Assembly (NCBI GenBank): GCA_027079895.1
Contig: JALWUZ010000066.1
Coordinates: 1-8,644, forward strand
DNA from: Anaerolineae bacterium
GTDB lineage: Bacteria; Chloroflexota; Anaerolineae; B4-G1
DNA: 8,644 bases
Direction of reading: 5' to 3'
Position numbers and translations under genes: made by a program. Below, one piece after another: positions 1-5,331 of this stretch (position 1 is its first letter; the number at the start of each line of letters is the position of its first letter). The notes below the pieces were generated by a model. That model worked only from the letters and a program-made list of their open reading frames with translations, was not told the origin of the DNA and ran no database searches.

Positions 1-330
1 GGATAGGGGGAGGGGGGACTCCTGGCGGGCATACGTCTCGACGGCCCGCCAGATGTGGCGGGCGATGCTCGTCCAGGCGTAGGTGGAGAAGGCGTAGCCC
101 CGTTGTGGGCCGAACCCCAGGATGGCTCGCCAGAGGCCGATGCGTCCGGCCTGCAGGGCTTCCTCGAACGGCAAGTCCCCCAGTACCTGCCGCCGCACCA
201 CGGCTTGGACGAGTCCGTCGTGGCGTGCCATCAGGTAGTTGAGGGTGGCGGAACAACCGGCCTGAGCCCGGGCGAACAGCACGGCCTCCGGTGATTGGGT
301 TTCGATGTCGTCGGTGGGGTTGACAGGCAC
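1..330 (-). CDS. Sigma-70-family RNA polymerase sigma factor, 5' part only
   Basis: The minus strand reads without a stop from GTG at 330 down to the window edge, giving 110 residues; the C-terminal part lies outside the window. Residues about 36-97 match sigma-70 region 2: an N-terminal stretch MARHDGLVQAVVRR, then LPFEEALQAGRIGLWRAI (the usual 'DLxQEGxIGLxRAxxxF') and RGYAFSTYAWTSIARHIWRAV (the core-binding and -10-recognition stretch 'FSTYAxxxIRxxI'). The protein would direct RNA polymerase to a subset of promoters. The GTG start is chosen because GGAGGT lies 6 bases upstream of it on the minus strand and the homology begins soon after. It is divergent from the LacI gene. Region 4 and the true length cannot be seen, so whether it is a housekeeping-like, ECF-like or mobile-element-linked sigma factor is open. 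The family call is firm; the role is unknown. Confidence 0.85.
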   Translation of the reverse strand, partial: MPVNPTDDIETQSPEAVLFARAQAGCSATLNYLMARHDGLVQAVVRRQVLGDLPFEEALQAGRIGLWRAILGFGPQRGYAFSTYAWTSIARHIWRAVETYARQESPLPLS

Positions 331-357
331 AGAGCACCTCCACAGCAGAGAGACCCT

Positions 358-372
358 ATTTTCGCCGAAAAT
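358..372. promoter_or_regulatory. 15-bp perfect palindrome in the sigma-factor upstream region
   Basis: ATTTTCG-C-CGAAAAT: two 7-base arms around one base, in the 209-bp divergent intergenic region and 28 bp upstream of the sigma-factor GTG. On the minus strand it lies just downstream of a possible -35 (TTGCCA, near 389-394), but no good -10 follows. It could be an operator for the sigma-factor gene. No regulator is identified, and chance is possible in an AT-rich patch. Confidence 0.3.
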
Positions 373-463
373 GCGATTCTGGCAACCCCGTCCAAGTGAG
401 GAGGGAGGCGGGGGGTTGATACGGAGGCCTCGGTTTGCTTCGAAATCCCGAGCGCGGCGCAAC

Positions 464-491
464 TTGACAAACTTCCCAACTTGGATATAAT
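464..491 (+). promoter_or_regulatory. Consensus sigma-70 promoter of the LacI-family gene
   Basis: A perfect -35 TTGACA (464-469), a 16-bp spacer and a perfect -10 TATAAT (486-491). The predicted transcription start near 497-499 falls inside the palindromic operator at 494-511. That arrangement fits repression of the gene by its own product. Only the position and sequence are seen; activity is inferred. Confidence 0.82.
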
Positions 492-493
492 GC

Positions 494-524
494 TACTAAC
501 ACGTGTTAGTAATACGTGTTAGTA
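494..524. promoter_or_regulatory. Tandem operator: perfect 18-bp palindrome plus a second, degenerate copy
   Basis: TACTAACACGTGTTAGTA (494-511) is a perfect palindrome with a central CG, the typical form of a LacI-family operator, where the hinge-helix leucine inserts at the central CpG. The right half ACGTGTTAGTA recurs exactly at 514-524. There the left half is AGTAATACGT instead of ACTAACACGT, so the second site has one good half and one weaker half. The two centres are 13 bp apart, which is not a whole number of helical turns, so the two dimers would sit on rather different faces. The element starts 3 bp after the -10 and ends 15 bp before the ATG at 540. No second copy was seen upstream of the transporter genes. 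Confidence 0.75.
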
Positions 525-539
525 CGAAGGAAGGGGACT

Positions 540-1565
540 ATGCCGCAAAGGCCGACCTCCCGTGATGTCGCAAGACTCGCCGGTGTCTCCCGCACCACCG
601 TTTCCCTCGTCCTCAACAACGTACCCGACGTACACATCAGCCCCGAGACACGGCAGCGGGTTCAGGAAGCGGCGCGTCAACTCAACTACTACCCCGATGC
701 GATAGCACGCCGTTTAGTAAGTGGCCGAACCCGCACCATTGCCCTGGTCTGGCACCGAGGGCCCGACCGAACCTACCGCGATGCCTTCCTGCCCGGACTC
801 CTGCAAGGCATTACCCGCGCCGCCCGCCATTACGGATATTACGTCCTCTTCCGGCCCATAGAGCCGGATGAGCCCGATGACAGTTACGTAGAGTTGGCCC
901 GTGGCCGTCACACCGATGGCCTCATCCTCTCCGGCCCCCGCTCCGACGCCTCTCATTTGCTCCAGTTATACGAGGACGGATTCCCCATCACCTTGCACGG
1001 TCAGTTGCCCGGCACCGACATTCCCTCGGTTGACGTGGACAACGTCCGCGGAGCGGCGGAAGCGGTCAACTACCTGCTGACGCTGGGCCACCGCCGCATC
1101 GGGATGATCACCAACGCTCCCCTCGAGTACACCGCCAGTCGCCAGCGACTGGACGGCTACCGCCAGGCATTGGAGCAAGCCGGCCTCCCTTACGACGAGA
1201 GCCTGGTTCGGTACGGCAATTTCGACGAAGAGAGCGGCCAGGTCGCTGCCGATGACCTGCTGGCCCAAGATGAACGACCGACGGCACTTTTTATCGCCAG
1301 CGATATGGTAGCGATGGGCGCTTTGCGGGCCATCAGGCTTCGTGGGCTCCAAGTGCCCGATGACCTCTGCGTGGTCGGCTTCGACGACATAACCGCTGCC
1401 CGCTTCATCGTCCCCGCTCTCACCACAGTTCGCGTTCCCACTTTCGGCCTGGGTTGGACCGCAGCCGAACTTCTCATCCGCATCATCGAACACGACCCCC
1501 CTCAACAGACCAAGATTCTGCTGGACACCGAGTTGGTAATCCGAGAGACATGCGGTGCACCCTAA
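540..1565 (+). CDS. LacI-family transcriptional repressor, likely sugar-responsive
   Basis: This 341-residue protein has normal LacI/GalR length. An N-terminal helix-turn-helix spans residues about 7-27 (SRDVARLAGVSRTTVSLVLN). The hinge helix NYYPDAIARRL (49-59) ends in the leucine that wedges into the operator centre. A periplasmic-binding-protein-like effector domain follows, with typical blocks VDVDNVRGAAEAVNYLLTLGHRRIG, FIASDMVAMGALRAIR and VVGFDDI. It presumably binds the tandem palindrome overlapping its own promoter and releases it when a sugar binds; the importer and trehalose genes just downstream suggest a disaccharide or its breakdown product. The start is ATG 540, preceded by AAGGAAGGGG. 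An in-frame GTG at 516 is rejected because it lies inside the operator, has no ribosome binding site and adds residues before the normal LacI N-terminus. The effector cannot be read from the sequence. Confidence 0.93.
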   Translation: MPQRPTSRDVARLAGVSRTTVSLVLNNVPDVHISPETRQRVQEAARQLNYYPDAIARRLVSGRTRTIALVWHRGPDRTYRDAFLPGLLQGITRAARHYGYYVLFRPIEPDEPDDSYVELARGRHTDGLILSGPRSDASHLLQLYEDGFPITLHGQLPGTDIPSVDVDNVRGAAEAVNYLLTLGHRRIGMITNAPLEYTASRQRLDGYRQALEQAGLPYDESLVRYGNFDEESGQVAADDLLAQDERPTALFIASDMVAMGALRAIRLRGLQVPDDLCVVGFDDITAARFIVPALTTVRVPTFGLGWTAAELLIRIIEHDPPQQTKILLDTELVIRETCGAP

Positions 1566-1583
1566 AACTGTTTCTCGTCTCCT

Positions 1584-1600
1584 CAACCGATCACCGGTTG
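1584..1600 (+). repeat. Small hairpin after the LacI gene
   Basis: CAACCG and CGGTTG form a 6-bp stem around the loop ATCAC, 19 bp after the LacI stop. No T-run follows, so it is not a convincing intrinsic terminator. It may be a weak mRNA 3' structure. The rest of the 167-bp gap before the binding-protein gene holds no clear promoter; TTGCGT-17 bp-TATGAC (1598-1626) is a poor candidate. Confidence 0.25.
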
Positions 1601-1732
1601 CGTAGGCGGTTGTCCTGGTCTATGACCCGGGATGGCCGTTGTCAGGAAGGAGGTGAGGTATCGGCAGTAGTAGAGTCTACTTGGGAGAAAAACTGAATTG
1701 GAACCCGTTATCTGACCAAAGGAGGATCACAA

Positions 1733-3094
1733 ATGTCTAGGATGAGATGGATACTGATAGCGATTCTGGTGGTAGCCGGTATGCTCCTGGCAGCCTGCAA
1801 ACCTGCTCCCACGCCTACCGCTGCACCAACCGAGAAACCGACTGCTCCTCCCGAAGCCCCGACCGAGGAAGCGACTGCCCCCTCCGAAGCCGCGGGATGT
1901 ATGGGCGGCGAAGGGGGCACGGTCTCGATGATTGGGGTCTGGAGCGGCGATGAGGAGGGCACTTTCAAGAGCATCCTTCAGCCCTTCCTCGACCGGTGCG
2001 ACATCACCCTGGAGTACGAAGGCACCCGCGACCTCGCCGTCTACTCCACCCGCATCGAGGGCGGCAACCCGCCCGACATCGTCGGCCTCCCCAACCCCGG
2101 CCTCCTCGCCCAGTTCAAGGATTACATGGTGCCTTTGGACGACATCATTGACCTGAGCCAGTACTCTCCCGCCTGGCAGTCCCTCGGCTCTGTGGACGGG
2201 ACCGTCTACGGGGCGTTCTTCAAGGCCGACACCAAGTCCCTGGTCTGGTACAGCCCGCCGGTCTTCGAGGCGATGGGGTATTCCGTCCCCACCACCTGGG
2301 ACGAGATGACCTCGCTTATGGATCAGATCGTCGCCGACGGGGGCGTTCCCTGGTCTTGCGGCATCGGCAGCGGCGACGCCACCGGCTGGGTTGCCACCGA
2401 CTGGATTCAGGATATCCTGCTCCGCACCCAGGGAGCCGACTTCGTCGAGCGGTGGGCGCGTCACGAGGTTCCCTGGACTGACCCGGCCATCAAGGAGGCT
2501 TTCCAGACCTACTACGACATCTGCGCCAGCGACACCTACGCTCTCGGCGGTGCCCAGGGCACCCTCAACACCAGTTTCCAGGAATCGCTCTACCCGCCTT
2601 TCCAGGATCCGCCGCAAGCCTACATGGTGCGCCAGGCCTCCTTCGCCGGAGGGATAATCGGCGAGCAGTTCCCGGACCTCGTCGCCGGTGAGGACTACAC
2701 TTTCTTTATGTTCCCGGCCTTCAACGACGAGTACGGGGCTCCTATGCAGGGCGGGGCCGACGTGATGGCTCTCTTCAACGCCGACAATCCCGCTGCGGTG
2801 GCCTTGCTGAACTACATGTTCAGCGCGGAGGGGGGACGGGCACTCGCGGCCTCCGGCTGGGGGCTTTCTCCCAACAACAACGTCACCGCCGACGACTACA
2901 CCAGCCCTCTCCAGGGACGCGCAGCCGCCCTGATGAACGAGGCCCCCGCCTTCAGTTTCGACGCCGACGACCGCTTCCCCGGCGGCCTCAACGTTGACTA
3001 CTGGCAGGCTGTGGTGGACTACCTCAACGGCGGCGACCTCGACACCATCCTCGAACGTATGGAAGCCAAAGCCAACGAGGCTTACTCAAAGTAG
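1733..3094 (+). CDS. Sugar ABC transporter substrate-binding lipoprotein (AglE-like, family 1 solute-binding protein)
   Basis: This 453-residue protein is exported and lipid-anchored: Lys/Arg-poor start with R3 and R5, hydrophobic core 6-20 and lipobox LLAAC with the modified cysteine at C22. A flexible Pro/Thr/Glu-rich linker follows (about 23-55), as is common in Chloroflexota lipoproteins. The mature domain starts near 62 (GTVSMIGVWSGDEEGTFKSI) and keeps the block GGNPPDIVGLPNPGLLAQF (110-128), which resembles alpha-glucoside-binding AglE proteins. It would capture a sugar outside the cell and deliver it to the two permeases encoded next. The start is supported by AAAGGAGG 7 bases upstream of ATG 1733. 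Cysteines C56, C89, C209 and C264 could form two disulfides. The ligand is inferred: alpha-glucosides such as trehalose or maltose, from its resemblance to AglE and from the neighbouring treT. Family certain, ligand not. Confidence 0.93.
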   Translation: MSRMRWILIAILVVAGMLLAACKPAPTPTAAPTEKPTAPPEAPTEEATAPSEAAGCMGGEGGTVSMIGVWSGDEEGTFKSILQPFLDRCDITLEYEGTRDLAVYSTRIEGGNPPDIVGLPNPGLLAQFKDYMVPLDDIIDLSQYSPAWQSLGSVDGTVYGAFFKADTKSLVWYSPPVFEAMGYSVPTTWDEMTSLMDQIVADGGVPWSCGIGSGDATGWVATDWIQDILLRTQGADFVERWARHEVPWTDPAIKEAFQTYYDICASDTYALGGAQGTLNTSFQESLYPPFQDPPQAYMVRQASFAGGIIGEQFPDLVAGEDYTFFMFPAFNDEYGAPMQGGADVMALFNADNPAAVALLNYMFSAEGGRALAASGWGLSPNNNVTADDYTSPLQGRAAALMNEAPAFSFDADDRFPGGLNVDYWQAVVDYLNGGDLDTILERMEAKANEAYSK

Positions 3095-3097
3095 AAG

Positions 3098-3126
3098 TAG
3101 GGGCGGGCACTGAAGGCCCGCCCCTA
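3098..3126 (+). repeat. Strong intercistronic hairpin between binding-protein and permease genes
   Basis: TAGGGGCGGGC (3098-3108) and its exact complement GCCCGCCCCTA (3116-3126) form an 11-bp perfect stem with a 7-base loop, 3 bp after the binding-protein stop. It is followed by TCTCTTCGG rather than a T-run, and the next gene's ribosome binding site begins at 3134. This placement suggests a 3'-end protecting or partial-termination element that keeps the binding-protein message more abundant than the permease message, as seen in other binding-protein-dependent transport operons. Confidence 0.72.
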
Positions 3127-3146
3127 TCTCTTCGGAGGAGGGCGTT

Positions 3147-4100
3147 ATGGCAAAGATAAAGGGACAGACACCGGCCATTATGAAACAGGCTAAGTATGCC
3201 CCCTGGCTCTACCTTGCACCCGCTCTGCTCATCATGCTCTTCTTTGTCGTCTATCCCACCCTCAACACCGTCTACCTCAGTTTCAAGAACGCCGACAGCA
3301 CCCAATCGGCGGCGACCACCTGCCAGCAGCCCCAACCGGGGGAGCCCGAACCGCCTTGCTGGGGGATCTTTGAGAATTACCGCCACGCATTGACCGACGA
3401 GACGATGTTGTTGGCCTTCCGCAACAATTTGCTGTGGATCATCTTGATGGTGACGGGCACGACCGGGCTTGGCTTACTCATAGCGGTACTCGTGGATCGG
3501 GTGAAGTACGAACCTCTCGCCAAGGCGGTGATCTTCATGCCGATGGCGATCTCCTTCGTTGGGGCCGGTGTCATTTGGGAGTATGTGTACCATTACCAAG
3601 CCCAGGGAGACCAGATCGGCTTGCTCAACGCCATCGTCACCGCCCTCGGATTCGCCCCTGTTCCCTGGCTCACGACCGGCCCCTGGATCAACAACATCGC
3701 TCTCATCATCGTCGGCGTGTGGATGTGGACCGGATTCTGCATGACGATCCTCTCGGCGGCCCTCAAGAGCGTGCCCGCCGAACTGCTGGAGGCCGCGCGT
3801 GTGGACGGAGCCAGCGAATGGGTGGTCTTCTGGAAAATACTGGTCCCCATCATCTCACCCACGATCGCCGTTGTCCTCACCACGATGACCGTAAACGTGC
3901 TCAAGATATTCGACATCGTCTACGTGATGGGTAAGGGACAGCCGGATACACAGGTCATCGCCACGCGGATGTACATCGAGCAATTCAACAAATTCAACTC
4001 CGGCGTCTCGTCGGCCATCGCGGTGATTCTCATCCTGGCCGTCCTCCCCATCGGATACATCAACATCCGCCGCTTCCGAATCCAGGAGGCAATGCGATGA
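3147..4100 (+). CDS. Sugar ABC transporter permease 1 (MalF/AglF type)
   Basis: This 317-residue integral membrane protein has about six helices, near 18-38, 92-116, 127-148, 180-204, 232-256 and 288-305. The cytoplasmic EAA loop that docks the ATPase is clear at 215-234 (EAARVDGASEWVVFWKILVP). The stretch AKAVIFMPMAISFVGAGVIWEYVY (125-148) followed by QIGLLNAIV is characteristic of alpha-glucoside permease AglF. It pairs with the permease encoded next to form the translocation channel. GGAGGAGGG lies just before ATG 3147. The stop overlaps the next start (ATGA), implying translational coupling. The extracytoplasmic loop between helices 1 and 2 is short and carries two cysteines (C59, C71) in a Pro/Gln/Glu-rich stretch that could form a disulfide. 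Family call firm; sugar specificity inferred. Confidence 0.93.
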   Translation: MAKIKGQTPAIMKQAKYAPWLYLAPALLIMLFFVVYPTLNTVYLSFKNADSTQSAATTCQQPQPGEPEPPCWGIFENYRHALTDETMLLAFRNNLLWIILMVTGTTGLGLLIAVLVDRVKYEPLAKAVIFMPMAISFVGAGVIWEYVYHYQAQGDQIGLLNAIVTALGFAPVPWLTTGPWINNIALIIVGVWMWTGFCMTILSAALKSVPAELLEAARVDGASEWVVFWKILVPIISPTIAVVLTTMTVNVLKIFDIVYVMGKGQPDTQVIATRMYIEQFNKFNSGVSSAIAVILILAVLPIGYINIRRFRIQEAMR

Positions 4101-5284
4101 ACAAACTCCAATCCATCCTGCGCAGACTGCCGCTTCACCTGGTGATCATCTTCCTCTGCATCATCTGGATCACCCCTACGGTTGGCCTTCTGGTCGCTTC
4201 GGTGCGTCCCCGGCAGGATGTGGCCGAAAGCGGCTGGTGGATGGCTTTTGTACCGCGCCGCGCGGTGGGTCAGGAAGAATACCGGCAATACTGTGCCTCC
4301 TGCCACGGAAAAGATGGCACGGCGATCGCCGAGGCGGATCTTTCCGCGGCGGCGAATATTGAGCAGTATCGCCGTTCCATTGCCCTCACAGCGGTTCTGC
4401 GTCGTCCCTTGCGAGACGGCAGCCCTCACGTGGAAGAGATGCCTGACCCCCAACAGATGGCCGACATCCTGACCTATCTCCGCCAACTATCCGGCGTAGA
4501 GACCGCAGCCACACGCCCCCGCTTCACCATCAGCAACTATGTGGACGCTATGGTGGGGTACGCCGGGCGGGAGAGTTACATCGAGTCCTGCGTCAATGGC
4601 GACCCGGCGGCGGACAACGCTTGCATCGGTACCGGACTGACCAGCGAGCGCGGCATGGCCAAAGCGTTCGTGAACAGCCTGTGGGTAGCCATCCCGTCCA
4701 CCATCTTACCCATCCTGTTCGCCTCCTTCGCCGCCTATGCGTTCTCCTGGCTTGAGTTCAGAGGTCGCCAGTTGATGTTCGTCATCCTCGTTGCGCTCCA
4801 GATAGTCCCCCTCCAAATGACGCTGATTCCCATCTACCGCATCTATGCCAAAGTGGGCCTCACCGGTACCTTTCTGGGGGTGTGGCTGTTCCACACCGGC
4901 TTCGGCCTTCCATACGCCATCTACCTGACGCGCAACTTTCTGGGCTCGCTGCCCAAAGACCTCTTCGAGTCGGCCTACCTGGACGGCGCATCGCACTGGA
5001 CCGCCTTCTACAAACTGGCGATACCTCTCTCAACCCCGGCCCTGGCCTCGCTGGCCATCTTCCAATTCCTCTGGGTCTGGAACGACCTCCTGGTCGCGCT
5101 GGTCTTTCTAGGCGGGCAAACGCCGGTGCTGACGTGGCAGATTAGCAACCTGGTGGGCCGGTTCACGGGAATGCATCTGCTGACGGCGGCGGCGTTCATC
5201 TCGATGATCCTCCCGATGATCGTCTTCTTCGCCATGCAACGCTTCTTCGTGCGCGGACTGCTGGCGGGGTCGGTGAAGGGATAA
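4097..5284 (+). CDS. Sugar ABC transporter permease 2 (MalG/AglG type) with inserted cytochrome c-like domain
   Basis: This 395-residue protein is well over 100 residues longer than a typical MalG/AglG permease (about 270-300). Helix 1 is at about 14-36. The remaining helices start near 193 (FVNSLWVAIPSTILPILFASFAAYAF), with the EAA loop ESAYLDGASHWTAFYKLAIP at 291-310 and AglG-like FQFLWVWNDLLVALVFLGG (322-340). The extra length is in the outward-facing loop between helices 1 and 2. Residues about 57-133 contain CASCH (C66-H70), the heme-c attachment motif. They end in MPDPQQMADILTYLRQL, the usual class-I cytochrome c C-terminus, with M115 as likely distal ligand. The domain has the correct extracytoplasmic topology for heme attachment. 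A second short loop has C165 and C176. AGGAGG lies upstream of ATG 4097, which overlaps the previous stop by 4 bases. The permease role is firm; the heme role is inferred. Confidence 0.93.
   Translation: MNKLQSILRRLPLHLVIIFLCIIWITPTVGLLVASVRPRQDVAESGWWMAFVPRRAVGQEEYRQYCASCHGKDGTAIAEADLSAAANIEQYRRSIALTAVLRRPLRDGSPHVEEMPDPQQMADILTYLRQLSGVETAATRPRFTISNYVDAMVGYAGRESYIESCVNGDPAADNACIGTGLTSERGMAKAFVNSLWVAIPSTILPILFASFAAYAFSWLEFRGRQLMFVILVALQIVPLQMTLIPIYRIYAKVGLTGTFLGVWLFHTGFGLPYAIYLTRNFLGSLPKDLFESAYLDGASHWTAFYKLAIPLSTPALASLAIFQFLWVWNDLLVALVFLGGQTPVLTWQISNLVGRFTGMHLLTAAAFISMILPMIVFFAMQRFFVRGLLAGSVKG
4262..4495 (+). other. Cytochrome c-like domain encoded inside the permease 2 gene
   Basis: Codons for residues about 56-133 of permease 2. 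The reading frame is continuous with both flanking permease parts, with no internal stop or frameshift. CASCH is encoded at 4292-4306. The M115 codon is at 4439-4441. The order CxxCHGKDG, about 44 residues, then MPDxxQMADILxYLRQL follows small class-I (cbb3/c6-like) cytochrome c domains. On either side the sequence resumes permease character: SGWWMAF before, and FTISNYVDAM after, the place where AglG proteins normally carry their 'FTxxNY' segment. Domain boundaries are by eye. Confidence 0.8.
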
Positions 5285-5291
5285 CGAGTGC

Positions 5292-5313
5292 CGAGAGTGG
5301 GGCGACACCCTCG
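5292..5313 (+). repeat. Imperfect hairpin between permease 2 and treT
   Basis: CGAGAGTG and CACCCTCG can pair over 8 positions with one A-C mismatch around the 6-base loop GGGCGA. No T-run follows and the treT ribosome binding site lies at 5318-5323. It may be a minor message-stability structure inside the operon. Weak evidence. Confidence 0.3.
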
Positions 5314-5331
5314 AACTAGGAGAATCAACCC

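Noticed and set aside
55..294. Plus-strand open frame at the left edge
   Set aside because: Falls opposite the sigma-factor region 2 coding sequence, which has clear homology and a ribosome binding site.
305..490. Plus-strand open frame of 61 codons in the divergent intergenic region
   Set aside because: It overlaps the sigma-factor start and the lacI-type promoter, has no ribosome binding site and no homology.
516..539. Upstream GTG start for the LacI gene
   Set aside because: It lies within the operator with no ribosome binding site; ATG 540 is preceded by AAGGAAGGGG and begins the normal LacI N-terminus.
966..1586. Open frame on the minus strand (206 codons) opposite the LacI gene
   Set aside because: Shadow of a well-supported LacI-family gene; the translation has no known motif.
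1727..2617. Long open frame on the minus strand (296 codons)
   Set aside because: It lies antisense to the binding-protein gene, whose homology, lipobox and ribosome binding site are clear; the frame is open because of GC-rich codon bias and its translation is low-complexity.
4262..4495. Idea that the cytochrome segment is a separate gene or a frameshifted fusion
   Set aside because: The frame runs unbroken from helix 1 through the segment into the remaining helices, and no internal start with a ribosome binding site or stop was seen.
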